Assembly (NCBI RefSeq): GCF_004208635.1
Contig: NZ_CP035806.1
Coordinates: forward strand, 2,542,001-2,606,000
DNA: 64,000 nt
Direction: 5' to 3'
DNA from: Leucobacter triazinivorans
Lineage (GTDB): Bacteria > Actinomycetota > Actinomycetes > Actinomycetales > Microbacteriaceae
Shown here: positions 50,223 through 59,848 of the stretch, in pieces
Layout of the letters: each line of letters begins with the position of its first letter
Numbering within the stretch: position 1 is the first letter of the stretch
Made by a program: the position numbers and the translations under genes
The notes under the pieces: generated by a model
What the model was told of the DNA's origin: nothing
Databases searched by the model: none
What the model saw: the letters and a program-made list of their open reading frames with translations, nothing else

Positions 50223-50605
50223 GCGGATGGCTCCTCAGGTGTCGGATCGTCGAGACCCTTTGTGCTGCGCTCTTCGAGAATGCGGGCTTCCATGAGTGCG
50301 ACTGCTCGAGCGAGATTGGTGACCCGAGCGTCCGAGCGCGCCTTGGCGCGCACTGTTGCCACCGCGAACAGCAGCGTCATGATGATGAACACGTACAGGA
50401 GGAGGTCGGTGCCGCGTCCCACTCCGAAGAAGTGCGCGATCGCGGTGAGCGAGTTCGGAAAGACGATCGCAAAGATCGCAGCGACAACGAACAGAAGTGC
50501 GAAGATCCGCTTGAGCGCGAGAGAGCGCTCTCCTGGCAAGAACTTGACGGCGAAGACTCCCGCTGCAACGACTCCGGCGATGAGGAGGAACTGAAAGACT
50601 GACAT
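50219..50605 (-). CDS. DUF2304 small membrane protein
   Basis: A 128-residue protein with three membrane helices (QFLLIAGVVAAGVFAVKFLP, RIFALLFVVAAIFAIVFP, DLLLYVFIIMTLLFAVATV) and a charged helical tail, matching DUF2304. In several Gram-positive polysaccharide loci a DUF2304 gene sits next to a DPM1-like GT2 gene and helps side-chain sugar transfer. It is 8 bases after the GT2 gene and overlaps the DUF6541-like gene. Confidence 0.9.
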   Translation of the reverse strand: MSVFQFLLIAGVVAAGVFAVKFLPGERSLALKRIFALLFVVAAIFAIVFPNSLTAIAHFFGVGRGTDLLLYVFIIMTLLFAVATVRAKARSDARVTNLARAVALMEARILEERSTKGLDDPTPEEPSA

Positions 50606-50613
50606 GCTTCTCC

Positions 50614-51318
50614 TTATCGGATGACGAGGTCGATCAGGATGTTGACCGAGTTCAGCAGAGACTGGCCCTTGGCTCTTGAGTAGTCCGTGTAGAGCACCTC
50701 GACGGGCTGTTCTGCATAGGGGAGGCCAGTGCGGCCGAGAAGCACGACGATCTCCGTGCCGTGCGCCATGCGGTCCTGTTTCAGCTTGATCCTGCGGAGT
50801 GCATCGGCGCGAATGACGCGCAGCCCGTTGTGGGCGTCGGTGAGTCTCGTGTGCGTCGCCCAGTTTGTGACCGTGACTGCGGTCTTCAGCACGATCTTCT
50901 TCAGGATGCCGGGCTTCGTGCGATCGTCGAGAAAACGGGAGCCGTAGACCACGGCGAGGTTCTCGTCTCGAGCGCGGCCGATCATGATCTCCGCGTCTTC
51001 GACGCGGTGCTGACCATCCGCGTCGAAAGTGACGACGTAGTCCGCATTTCGCTCGAGGGCGTACTCGAATCCGGTCTGCAGGGCCGCCCCTTGGCCCATA
51101 TTGATGGGGTGCGTCACCACATGGGCGCCGGCCGCGCGGGCGACCGCGCCGGAACCGTCACTGGAGCCGTCATCGATGCAGACGACGTTCGTGAACACTG
51201 GCCGCAGCTGGCGCACCACGTCGCCGATGATCGAGGCTTCGTTGTAGAGCGGGATGACGACCCAGGTATCAAGGTGACCTTGAAGTGCCGAGGCCGACTC
51301 GGACGAAGCAGGCATCAT
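50614..51318 (-). CDS. DPM1-like GT2, polyprenyl-phosphate sugar synthase
   Basis: A 234-residue GT-A enzyme with WVVIPLYNEASIIGDVV, C-I-D-D-G-S-S-D-G-S, N-M-G-Q-G-A-A-L-Q-T-G and F-D-A-D-G-Q-H, the pattern of dolichol-/undecaprenyl-phosphate sugar transferases. It would load a sugar onto polyprenyl phosphate for the membrane glycosyltransferase encoded two genes downstream. It has no C-terminal membrane helices of its own, so DUF2304 may supply the anchor. It is divergent from the CWB2 protein. Confidence 0.9.
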   Translation of the reverse strand: MMPASSESASALQGHLDTWVVIPLYNEASIIGDVVRQLRPVFTNVVCIDDGSSDGSGAVARAAGAHVVTHPINMGQGAALQTGFEYALERNADYVVTFDADGQHRVEDAEIMIGRARDENLAVVYGSRFLDDRTKPGILKKIVLKTAVTVTNWATHTRLTDAHNGLRVIRADALRRIKLKQDRMAHGTEIVVLLGRTGLPYAEQPVEVLYTDYSRAKGQSLLNSVNILIDLVIR

Positions 51319-51375
51319 GCGTCTATTCTGGCAGACGGTCGCTGCTTTCCCGCCGTTGGTCGTGCGGGCCCTATT

Positions 51376-51401
51376 GTTTAAGCTGAGGTGGAAGTTTAAG
51401 C
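51376..51401 (+). promoter_or_regulatory. Direct repeat GTTTAAGC upstream of the CWB2 gene
   Basis: GTTTAAGC-n-GAGG occurs at 51376 and again at 51394, 18 bases apart, just before the ribosome site GAGGGGGA. It is a candidate regulator site or a slipped duplication in the leader. Confidence 0.35.
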
Positions 51402-51417
51402 CGAGGGGGAGTGAATT

Positions 51418-54384
51418 ATGCGAAGCAGCAGCACGAGCGCGGGTCGCTCGGGGCGGTGGGGGTCGACCCTTCGTCGACCGAGAACTGCGGCGCTCGCCCT
51501 CTTCGCTGCCTTCGCGATCGCCTTCGCACCCATGGTCGCGCCCGCGCCAGCGCAGGCGAACCCGTCATCGGGTTTCGATCCGAGCAACATCATCTCGGAC
51601 GCCAATTTCTACCACGGCACCGCGATGTCGGCCGCTCAGATTCAGGTCTTCCTCAACCAGCGCGTACCGCGTTGCACGATCGGGGACCCCGGGCGCGCTG
51701 CCGGATCGGTATGGGGAAGCACCCGGATCGCCAGTTCCTGCTTGCGAGACGCCCGCTTTACGACCTCGTCCCGCGCGTCGAACGCCTACTGCAGGGCATA
51801 TCAGGGAGGGGCGAACGAGACTGCGGCCGCGATCATCGCGAAGGTGGGGCAGTCCTGCGGCATCAGCCCCAAGGTGCTGCTGGTGATGCTCGAGAAGGAG
51901 CAGAGTCTCGTCACCGACACCTGGCCGACGGTGCGGCAGTTCGACGTTGCCATGGGGTACGCGTGTCCCGATTCCGGACCGAACAACTCTGCGAACTGCG
52001 ATCCTTCTCAGACCGGATTCTTCCAGCAGGTGTATCGAGCCGCATGGCAGCTTCAGGTGTACAAGGCGCACCCGAATAGCTACAACTACAAGCCGTTTCA
52101 GGCGAACAGGATCCAGTGGCACCCCAATGCGGGTTGTGGTACCTCGCTGGTGACAATCCAGAACTGGGCTACCGCGGCGCTCTACATCTACACTCCGTAT
52201 CGTCCGAACCAGGCTGCGCTCAACGCGGGATGGGGCACGGGAGACAGCTGTTCGAGCTACGGAAACCGCAACTTCTACAACTTCTACAAGACGTGGTTCG
52301 GGAACACACAGTTGCCCTTCCCCGTCGACGGCGGAATCATGAGCTACTGGCAGGCCAACAAGTCTTGGCTGGGCAACCCCGCTGCAGCAGCTGTCACGGT
52401 CCCGGCGAACGGTGGGGGCCGTCTGCAACGTTTCGAGGGAGGGAACGTCTACGAGCCCCAGTCCGGGGCAGCCTCGGGTATGACTGCTTCGAGCCCGATT
52501 CTCAAGGCCTTCGCAGCCGCCGGTGGCATCGAGGGGAGCTGGGGGTGGCCCATTGCTCCCGCGATCAACCAGGGTGCGTCCGGGCTTACGACCATGCGCT
52601 TCCAGGGAGGCACCGTTGCAGAGACGAGAGGCGTCGGAGTATTCATCGTTCCAGAGTCGCTTCGAGCCGAGTGGGAGAAGTACGGAGGGTATTCGGGCAG
52701 TATTGGATACCCATCCGCAGCTGCGAAAACAACAGCGAGCGGTGCCGTTGCTCAGGACTTCGCGAGAGGAACGCTCGTCTCTGTGAGCGGCTCCGGGGCG
52801 CGTCGGGTGGACCCGGCCTTCCTTTCGGCGTGGCGCGCTGGCGGAGGAGCTGGCAGTGCGACTGGGGTGCCGATCGCAGACCCGGTCGTGAGCACAGCAA
52901 ATGGTGGTGGGACAACGTACCGCCTGCAGTTTGGGACCATGTACCGCTCGAGCACCGGATCTGCGACAATTCCGGCGGGTGGGTTCAGGAACGCCTATGA
53001 CGCCGTGGGAGGTGTCAGTGGCAGTCTGGGCTGGCCAAAGAGTGCACTCGACTGCAGCCTGTCCAACAGTGGATGCACGATGGAGTTCCAATTCGGTGGT
53101 GGTGTCTGGCGTCCCGGAGGTACTCTGATTCGGCTAGCCCCAAGTACATTTGCCGCGTGGAGGCCGCTTGCGGAAGAACTCGGGTTTCCAGACGGGCCGG
53201 CGTCTTCGGTCGGGACCGGCGATGAAGCCGGTACGATCGAGGCGTTCCCCGGAGGCAACATCTACTCCTCGAGATCCGGTGCGTTCGCGCTGCTGAACGG
53301 GCCAATCCTGGATGGGTATGTTGCTGCAGGCGGGCCCTCGCAGGCCTGGGGCTGGCCGGCTGGCGCGCACGTCTGCAACTCTGATGGCGCGAAGTGCGTC
53401 ATGCCTTTCACCGGAGGTGTGGCCTCCTGGGTTTCGGGCGGCGGCCTGGCGTTTGTTGATGGAGAGCCGGGTAGTCGAAACGTGAGGATCAGTGGTTCGG
53501 ATCGATTTGAGACTGCGGTCGCGATGTCGCAGCACGGCTACTCGACTTCAGCTGGAACTGTCATCGTCGCAAATGGCTTGGACTTCCCAGACGCATTGAG
53601 TGCCGGAGCGCTTGGTGCGAAGTGGAAGGCGCCGTTGCTGCTCACCCGCCCGGACACCCTCCCAGCGGCAACTGCGGCAGAGATTGAGAGGCTCCGCCCG
53701 AGCCGGATTGTTGTCATTGGCGGAACAGGGGCGGTGAGTGATGCAGTTGTGGCCAAGCTCGAGGAGTTCTCTGAGCGTGTCGACCGGGTGTCCGGTGCCG
53801 ACCGCTACGCCACTTCTATCGAGATCGCGAAGGCCGGATGGGCCAACGGAACCGCAAGTGACTCCTTCCTCGTGACGGGAGCTGGCTTTCCTGATGCACT
53901 CGCCGCTGGTGCTGCAGCGGGGAAGTACGAGGGACCGGTGCTGCTGGTTCCTGGAGATGCTGAGAAGGCGTCGACGCCGATAATGTCTGAACTCTCGCGG
54001 CTTGGCACAACGACGGTTCACATCGTCGGCGGGACAGGCGCGGTCTCGTCTGGGATACAGAGCGCGGTTGGGCAGGGACGTGCAGTCGTGCGCTACGCGG
54101 GGGTGGACCGATTCGATACTTCGGCGCGGATCGCAAACGGGATTTTCCCAGACGGCACGCGAACTGACACATATTGGGCGAGCGGATACAGCTTCGCCGA
54201 TGCTCTTGCGGGAGGGGCTCTTGTTGGTGCCAAAGGATCTCCGCTGCTCCTTACTCGGCAAGAATGCGTGCCGGGCAGTGTAGCCGAGGCCAATGCCCGT
54301 GTCGTCGGCGTCAACACGTTTCTGCTTGGCGGCTCGAGCGTACTCGGGAATGAGGTGCTCGCCGGCACCCGCTGCGCGCGATAA
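51418..54384 (+). CDS. Secreted wall protein with LGFP and three CWB2 repeats
   Basis: A 988-residue exported protein. The signal peptide ends near APAQA (residue 47). Residues about 50-300 form a Cys-containing domain (SNIISDANFYHGTAMS, LLVMLEKEQSLV) that resembles lysozyme-like folds around the Glu. LGFP-type repeats at about residues 305-685 (LQRFEGGNVYEPQSGA and related) bind wall polymers. Three cell-wall-binding-repeat-2 units begin at about residues 690, 790 and 891 (RISGSDRFETAVAMS, RVSGADRYATSIEIA, RYAGVDRFDTSARIA). GAGGGGGA precedes ATG. Codon bias is weaker than in neighbours. It may anchor to, or process, the polymer made here. Confidence 0.9.
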   Translation: MRSSSTSAGRSGRWGSTLRRPRTAALALFAAFAIAFAPMVAPAPAQANPSSGFDPSNIISDANFYHGTAMSAAQIQVFLNQRVPRCTIGDPGRAAGSVWGSTRIASSCLRDARFTTSSRASNAYCRAYQGGANETAAAIIAKVGQSCGISPKVLLVMLEKEQSLVTDTWPTVRQFDVAMGYACPDSGPNNSANCDPSQTGFFQQVYRAAWQLQVYKAHPNSYNYKPFQANRIQWHPNAGCGTSLVTIQNWATAALYIYTPYRPNQAALNAGWGTGDSCSSYGNRNFYNFYKTWFGNTQLPFPVDGGIMSYWQANKSWLGNPAAAAVTVPANGGGRLQRFEGGNVYEPQSGAASGMTASSPILKAFAAAGGIEGSWGWPIAPAINQGASGLTTMRFQGGTVAETRGVGVFIVPESLRAEWEKYGGYSGSIGYPSAAAKTTASGAVAQDFARGTLVSVSGSGARRVDPAFLSAWRAGGGAGSATGVPIADPVVSTANGGGTTYRLQFGTMYRSSTGSATIPAGGFRNAYDAVGGVSGSLGWPKSALDCSLSNSGCTMEFQFGGGVWRPGGTLIRLAPSTFAAWRPLAEELGFPDGPASSVGTGDEAGTIEAFPGGNIYSSRSGAFALLNGPILDGYVAAGGPSQAWGWPAGAHVCNSDGAKCVMPFTGGVASWVSGGGLAFVDGEPGSRNVRISGSDRFETAVAMSQHGYSTSAGTVIVANGLDFPDALSAGALGAKWKAPLLLTRPDTLPAATAAEIERLRPSRIVVIGGTGAVSDAVVAKLEEFSERVDRVSGADRYATSIEIAKAGWANGTASDSFLVTGAGFPDALAAGAAAGKYEGPVLLVPGDAEKASTPIMSELSRLGTTTVHIVGGTGAVSSGIQSAVGQGRAVVRYAGVDRFDTSARIANGIFPDGTRTDTYWASGYSFADALAGGALVGAKGSPLLLTRQECVPGSVAEANARVVGVNTFLLGGSSVLGNEVLAGTRCAR

Positions 54385-54634
54385 TCTCGGTTCCCGCGGG
54401 GAGCATGTGCTGGCGCTCTTCCTGACGAGCGTGCTATTCGGCTCTCGAGCAACTTTCGAGATTTTGATCTCGTATGAACATGTCCATCGATGCGTTCGAG
54501 TCAGTTCGGGGCGATGCCTTGGTCGACGGTGAGTCACAGTTCCCGAGTGCGATCTCACGGCGTGCTCGGCTCGGGCACGGTATTCTCGTGGTTGCGTTGA
54601 CCCAGCGCGCCCGTTTCAGAAAGGTCGCATATCC

Positions 54635-55747
54635 ATGGCACCCGAGTTCATCCCTGCAGCGAAGCCCATCATCGGCGACGAGGAGCGCGCGGCCGTAGAT
54701 CGCGTGCTGCGCTCCGGCATGATCGCTCAGGGCCCCGAGGTGAAGACCTTCGAGCAGGAGTTCGCCGAGCACTTCGTGCAGGGACGCACCACGGTCGCCG
54801 TCAACTCGGGGACCAGCGGTCAGCACCTCGGGCTCCTCGCCGCGGGCGTCGGCCCGGGCGATGAGGTCATCGTGCCGTCGTTCACCTTCGCTGCGACGGG
54901 CAACTCGGTCGCGCTCACCGGGGCGAAACCGGTGTTTGTCGACATCGAGCCCGACTTCTTCACGCTCGATCCCGAGGCGGTGCGCGCGGCGATCACGCCG
55001 CGCACCAAGGGGATCATGCCCGTGCACCTCTACGGGCACCCGTTCCTGGTCGACCAGATCGAGGCGATCGCGCAGGAGCACGGCCTCGCGATCTACGAGG
55101 ACGCGGCGCAGGCGCACGGCGCGAGCTGGGACGGCCGTCCGGTCGGCACCCTCGGCGCGTTCGCCATGTTCAGCCTCTACCCGACCAAGAACATGACCTC
55201 GGGCGAGGGCGGCATGGTGACCTGCTCCACCGAGGAGATCGCCCGGCAGTTGCGCCTGCTGCGCAACCAGGGCATGGAGACGCAGTACGCGAACGAGGTT
55301 ATCGGTTTCAACACCCGCATGACCGACATCCACGCGGCCATCGGCCGCGTGCAGCTGGCCAAGGTCGACGGCTGGACCGCGCGGCGCCAGCGGAACGCCG
55401 CTGCGTTGAACGCCGGGCTCGCCGAGATCGACGGTGTGCGGACGCCGAAGGTCCACGAGAACGCCGTCCACGTTTACCACCAGTACACCGTCCGCCTCGA
55501 CGCGGGCGAGCGCGACCGTATCCACACCGCGCTGAAGGAGGAGCACAGCGTGGGCTCGGGGGTCTACTACCCGACCCCGAACCACCGCCTGCCGTCGCTC
55601 GCGCACTTCGCCCCGGGGCTCGACCTGCCCGAGACCGAGCGGGCCGCCCGCGAGGTGCTCTCGCTCCCGGTTCATCCGTCGCTCACCGAGGGCGACCTCG
55701 AACGCATCGTGACCGCCGTCGCCGCGGTCGTGCGCGCCGGACGGTGA
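54635..55747 (+). CDS. DegT/DnrJ/EryC1 sugar aminotransferase, WbpE/WlbC-like
   Basis: A 370-residue PLP enzyme. K185 in S-L-Y-P-T-K-N binds PLP, with NSGTSGQHL, SFTFAATGNSVAL and YEDAAQAHGA earlier. The protein fits the WbpE-like group that transaminates the 3-keto sugar made by WbpB-like dehydrogenases. GAAAGG lies about 10 bases before ATG. It heads a four-gene co-directional unit (54635-59848) with 4-base overlaps. The 250-base gap upstream (54385-54634) shows no gene, only TATTCT at 54581 as a possible -10 box. Confidence 0.92.
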   Translation: MAPEFIPAAKPIIGDEERAAVDRVLRSGMIAQGPEVKTFEQEFAEHFVQGRTTVAVNSGTSGQHLGLLAAGVGPGDEVIVPSFTFAATGNSVALTGAKPVFVDIEPDFFTLDPEAVRAAITPRTKGIMPVHLYGHPFLVDQIEAIAQEHGLAIYEDAAQAHGASWDGRPVGTLGAFAMFSLYPTKNMTSGEGGMVTCSTEEIARQLRLLRNQGMETQYANEVIGFNTRMTDIHAAIGRVQLAKVDGWTARRQRNAAALNAGLAEIDGVRTPKVHENAVHVYHQYTVRLDAGERDRIHTALKEEHSVGSGVYYPTPNHRLPSLAHFAPGLDLPETERAAREVLSLPVHPSLTEGDLERIVTAVAAVVRAGR

Positions 55748-56922
55748 GCCAGCGGCGACCCGTGAGTCCTTTCGCAACGCTGAAATCGCGCGCGCTCCAG
55801 GCGCTGACCATGGCACGACTCATGCAACGGGGTGTGCTGAAGCCGGAACCGACTCCGGTGGGCGGGCCCGATGAACGCGTATTCATCGGGCCAGCGAACA
55901 GCGCAGGGCAGGGCGATCAGTGGGCTCGAGCGCTCGAACTCGCACGCACCGGGACCCGTGCGACGAGCATGCAGATTGTCTCCGACGACGTGTTCCGGTT
56001 CCCGGCGGACCTGACGGTCCACGCGGGGTACGCGGCGTTCTCGAAGGCGTGGCAGCGGCGGCAGTTCGTGGCGCTCTCCGAGTACCGCGCGGTGCTGGTC
56101 GAATCGAACCGCGGGGTCCTCGGACGCTTCCGGGGAACCGACGCGCTCGAGCAGGCCGACCTGCTTCAGCGTGCGGGTACGCAGGTCGGGCTCATCTTCC
56201 ACGGCAGCGATATCCGGGATCCTGGGACCCGGATCCGTGCCGACCGCGATTCCTACTTCGGCGCCGACGCAGAGTTCACCGCGACCATGTCCGGGGTCAC
56301 GAAGCGCAGCCGGCGGCTCATCGAAGAATCCGGGCTCCCGGTCTTCGTCTCTACGGTGGATCTGCTGACCGAAGTGCCGCACGCAAGTTGGCTCCCGGTC
56401 GTCGTCAGCCCCGAGGACTGGGCCGGCGCGCCGGCTCCGCTCTCGCACGGCGGCGTGCCGCGGGTCGTGCACGTGCCGTCGAAGTCTCTGATCAAGGGCA
56501 CCGACCTGATCGAACCGCTGCTGAACGAGCTGCACGCCTCCGGCATCGTCGACTACCGGCGGGTGACCGGCGTGCCGCACGCCGAGATGCCCGAACTCTA
56601 CCGGGGCGCAGACATCGTGCTGGATCAGTTCCGCGCCGGTCCGTACGGAGTTGCGGCGTGCGAGGCGATGGCCGCAGGACGGATCGTGATCTCTCACGTT
56701 CCGGACCTCGACCGGCAACGGGTCGCGGAGCTCACCGGGCATCGCTTGCCGATCGTCCAGGCGCGGCACGACGACCTGCGCGACGTGCTGACCGCGGTAC
56801 TGACCGACCCTGCTGAGGCACTCGCACGCGCGGCCGCAGGGCCAGAATACGTGCACCGCATCCACAACGGCGACCGCAGCGGTCGGGTGCTGGCCGATTG
56901 GCTCGACCGAGGAGAACGATGA
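55744..56922 (+). CDS. Glycosyltransferase, GT4-like
   Basis: A 392-residue GT-B enzyme. ERVFIGPANSAGQGDQWARAL near residue 45 lies in the acceptor half. VPHAEMPELYRGADIVLDQF and GPYGVAACEAMAAGRIVI form the C-terminal E-x7-E region of GT4. GTG overlaps the aminotransferase stop (GTGA) and its own stop overlaps the next ATG (ATGA). It probably adds one sugar of the repeat unit exported by the flippase encoded next. Confidence 0.88.
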   Translation: MSQRRPVSPFATLKSRALQALTMARLMQRGVLKPEPTPVGGPDERVFIGPANSAGQGDQWARALELARTGTRATSMQIVSDDVFRFPADLTVHAGYAAFSKAWQRRQFVALSEYRAVLVESNRGVLGRFRGTDALEQADLLQRAGTQVGLIFHGSDIRDPGTRIRADRDSYFGADAEFTATMSGVTKRSRRLIEESGLPVFVSTVDLLTEVPHASWLPVVVSPEDWAGAPAPLSHGGVPRVVHVPSKSLIKGTDLIEPLLNELHASGIVDYRRVTGVPHAEMPELYRGADIVLDQFRAGPYGVAACEAMAAGRIVISHVPDLDRQRVAELTGHRLPIVQARHDDLRDVLTAVLTDPAEALARAAAGPEYVHRIHNGDRSGRVLADWLDRGER

Positions 56923-58697
56923 AAAGTATCTGGACGACCCTGCGGAAACTGTTCACGGTCTTGCCCGAGGGCGCGAAGTCCTATTACGTCAGGTACTCCA
57001 TCGCGACGGGGCTGCTCGCGATCCTCGACACGCTGGCGCTCGCGCTCATCGTGCTCGTGGTGACGCCGCTCGCCTCCGGGAAGCCGATCGAGCTCCCGCT
57101 GCTCGGCGTCATGCCGCAGAATGCCACGATCTGGATCGTGGTCGCGATCTGCGTGCTCTTCATCTTGAAGGGCGTCTTCGCCGTGGTCCTGCACTGGTTC
57201 GCGACTCGGCGCTTCGCGCGCTACGAGCTCTACGTCGGCGACCAGCTTTTCCGCGGATACACGCGCGCGAGCTGGGAGAAGCGCTCCCAGATGAGCACCG
57301 CCGAGGTGACGCGTGTGGTCGACAGCTCGATGGCGAACACGAACATCGGCTTCATCCTTCCGCTGTCGCAGATCCCAGGCAACGCGCTGACCTTCGTCTC
57401 GGCTCTCGCGGTGCTCGTCGTCGCGCAGCCGTTCACCGCGCTCATCGCGTTCGTTTACCTGTCGCTGGTCTCCGCGTTCATGTTGTTCGTCGTGTCGCGG
57501 CGTTCTCAGCGGGCCGGTCGGAACAACCGGAAGTACGCCTACCGGGCGGCGACGATCATGACCGAGATGGTCGACGCGCTCAAGGAGGTCGTGTTGCGCG
57601 ACAAGCTCGACGAGATCGGTCGTGTGGTCTCGAAGAACCGCTCCGTCGCGACGCGCGCCCGTGCGAACATCTCGTTCCTGGGGATCGTACCCAAGTACGC
57701 CTTCGAATCGGCGCTCATCGGTGGGTTCCTTATCATCGGCGGCGCCGCGTACCTGCGAGGCGGCTTCTCCGAGGCCCTCGTCGCGATCTCGCTGTTCGCC
57801 GCGAGCGGCTTCCGCATGATGCCCGCGATGAACGCGGTGCAGGCGAGCTTCACCTCCGCCGCGGCGAACCAGGTTTACGCCCAGGACGTGATCCGGGAGC
57901 TCACCGATCTGCGGAGCGGCACCGGTATCCAAGAGGAGCATCAGGACGTCGCCGAACTCCCCACGGGACCACAGAGCCTCACCCTCGAGAACGTCCACTT
58001 CCGGTATCCGGGCGCCGCCGACGACGTGCTGTCGAACGTGAGTTTCAAGGTGCCCTTCGGCTCGAGCCTCGCGATCGTCGGTCCGTCGGGTTCCGGGAAG
58101 TCGACGCTCATCGATCTGCTGCTCGGTCTGAGCGTTCCGACGAGCGGGTCGATGCGGATCGATGGCGCGGAGTTGCGCGACGTCATGCGGCAGTGGCGGA
58201 ATCGTGTTGGGTACGTTCCGCAGCGCGTCGCGCTGTTCGACGCCTCGATCGCGCAGAACGTCGCGCTCACCTGGGAGTCCGACTACGACTCCGAACGCGT
58301 CATACACGCGCTCCAGCGCGCGCACCTCGGAGAACTTGCCGACCGCGGCGCGGGCATCGAGGAGCGCGTGGGCGAGCGCGGCGCGTCCATTTCTGGCGGG
58401 CAGCAGCAGCGTCTCGGGATCGCCCGCGCACTGTACTCCGATCCCTTCGTCATGGTGATGGACGAGGCGACGAGCGCCCTCGACACCGCGACCGAGAACC
58501 GCGTCACGGAATCGATGCGCGAGCTGCAGGGCGAAGTGACCTTCATCACGGTCGCGCACCGACTCGCCACGATCCGCGAGTACGACCAGGTCTGCTATCT
58601 CGACCGGGGCGAGATCCTCGGCAACGGAACCTTCGAGGAGGTGGTCGAGCAGGTTCCGGAGTTCCGGCTCCAGGCCGAGCTCGCCGGACTGCTATGA
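56919..58697 (+). CDS. ABC-type lipid-linked oligosaccharide flippase, PglK/MsbA-like
   Basis: A 592-residue half-transporter. Six membrane helices (about residues 20-320) are fused to an ABC domain with GPSGSGKS (388-395), signature S-G-G-Q-Q (492-496), Walker B MVMDEATSALD and the H-loop TVAHRLAT. The closest type is PglK, which flips polyprenyl-linked oligosaccharides. GGAGA precedes the ATG. The region thus has two export routes: this flippase and the Wzm/Wzt-type exporter. Confidence 0.92.
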   Translation: MKSIWTTLRKLFTVLPEGAKSYYVRYSIATGLLAILDTLALALIVLVVTPLASGKPIELPLLGVMPQNATIWIVVAICVLFILKGVFAVVLHWFATRRFARYELYVGDQLFRGYTRASWEKRSQMSTAEVTRVVDSSMANTNIGFILPLSQIPGNALTFVSALAVLVVAQPFTALIAFVYLSLVSAFMLFVVSRRSQRAGRNNRKYAYRAATIMTEMVDALKEVVLRDKLDEIGRVVSKNRSVATRARANISFLGIVPKYAFESALIGGFLIIGGAAYLRGGFSEALVAISLFAASGFRMMPAMNAVQASFTSAAANQVYAQDVIRELTDLRSGTGIQEEHQDVAELPTGPQSLTLENVHFRYPGAADDVLSNVSFKVPFGSSLAIVGPSGSGKSTLIDLLLGLSVPTSGSMRIDGAELRDVMRQWRNRVGYVPQRVALFDASIAQNVALTWESDYDSERVIHALQRAHLGELADRGAGIEERVGERGASISGGQQQRLGIARALYSDPFVMVMDEATSALDTATENRVTESMRELQGEVTFITVAHRLATIREYDQVCYLDRGEILGNGTFEEVVEQVPEFRLQAELAGLL

Positions 58698-59848
58698 ACG
58701 CCGCATCGCGCAACGGCGCCAAGCCGACACTGCTCGTCCTGTCCTTCACCGAGATCGTGCACGACGCGCGGGTAAAGAAGCAGGCGCTGCTCTTCGCAGA
58801 GGACTTCGAGGTCGTGACCTGCGGGTACGGGGAGGCGGTCCGACCCGACATCGAGCACATCCGACTCGACCCCTCGGTGCCCGTTGCCGCGAAATACCTC
58901 GAGGCGGCTCTCGTGCGCAGCCGCCTCTACGGGGTAGCGTTCGCCACGGACTTCCGCTCACGGCGAGCGGCCGACCTGCTGCGCGGGCGCCGATTCGACA
59001 CGGTGATCGCGAACGAGCTCGAGACGCTGCCGCTGGCCTACCGGCTCGTCGTGCCCGAGCGCGTGCTCCTCGACCTGCACGAGTTCTACCCGGGTCTGCA
59101 CGACGACATCCCCGTCTGGGTGCAGGTGCGCAAGCCCTACCAGGAGTGGCTACTGCGGCGCGGAACGCGGGCCGGCGCGGCCACGACGGTCTCCGACACG
59201 ATTGCCGAGCGCTACCGCTCGGAGTTCGGGATCCCCTGTGGAGTGGTGCGCAATGCGGCTCCCTATCGAGAGGACCTCGCGCCCGGCGCCGTCGGCGACA
59301 CCATCCGGCTCGTGCACGCCGGAGTCACAGCCGCGAACCGGCGCCCGGAGGTGATGATGCGGGCGGCTGCGCGATCGCGAACCGACCTTACCCTCGATCT
59401 TTATATGACCCAACAGGACACCCCGTTCGGGCGGGAGTTGCAGGCCTTGGCGGCAGAGCTGGGGCCGCGGATTACCCTGCACCCGCCGGTACCGCACGCT
59501 GAGTTGGTGGAGACGCTGAACCGCTACGATGCTGGTCTCCACGTGCTGCCGCCGACGAATACGAACATTGAGCTCGCTTTGCCGAACAAGTTCTTCGATT
59601 CGGTGCAGGCGCGGCTCGGCATGGTGATCGGGCCGACGGCCGACATGGCGAAGCTGCTCCGCGAATACAACCTCGGCTCCGTGGCGGAGGGCTTCGACGA
59701 GGACGCCGTGGTCGCGGCGCTTGACGCGCTCGAACCCTCTACGGTCGCCGCGTGGAAGGCAAACGCCGACGTGCACGCGCGCGAGCTCAGTGCGCAGGCG
59801 CAACAGCGTGCGTGGCTGGAATTGGTCGCCGGCCTGCTGGCCGCCTGA
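58694..59848 (+). CDS. Glycosyltransferase, GT4-like, paralogue A
   Basis: A 384-residue GT-B protein. SFTEIVHDARVKKQALLFAE opens it. LLDLHEFYPGLHDD and TTVSDTIAERYRSEFG are mid-protein. The C-terminal block (LPPTNTNIELALPNKFFDSV) matches IPPTHTNARLTLPNKFFDYV in the gene at 62000, also 384 residues, so they are paralogues. ATG overlaps the flippase stop (ATGA). It ends exactly where the convergent GT2 stop begins. Confidence 0.87.
   Translation: MNAASRNGAKPTLLVLSFTEIVHDARVKKQALLFAEDFEVVTCGYGEAVRPDIEHIRLDPSVPVAAKYLEAALVRSRLYGVAFATDFRSRRAADLLRGRRFDTVIANELETLPLAYRLVVPERVLLDLHEFYPGLHDDIPVWVQVRKPYQEWLLRRGTRAGAATTVSDTIAERYRSEFGIPCGVVRNAAPYREDLAPGAVGDTIRLVHAGVTAANRRPEVMMRAAARSRTDLTLDLYMTQQDTPFGRELQALAAELGPRITLHPPVPHAELVETLNRYDAGLHVLPPTNTNIELALPNKFFDSVQARLGMVIGPTADMAKLLREYNLGSVAEGFDEDAVVAALDALEPSTVAAWKANADVHARELSAQAQQRAWLELVAGLLAA

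Noticed and set aside
54474..54698. Small + strand frame before the aminotransferase gene
   Set aside because: It overlaps the aminotransferase in another frame, has no ribosome site, and its end is shadow-like Ser/Arg sequence.
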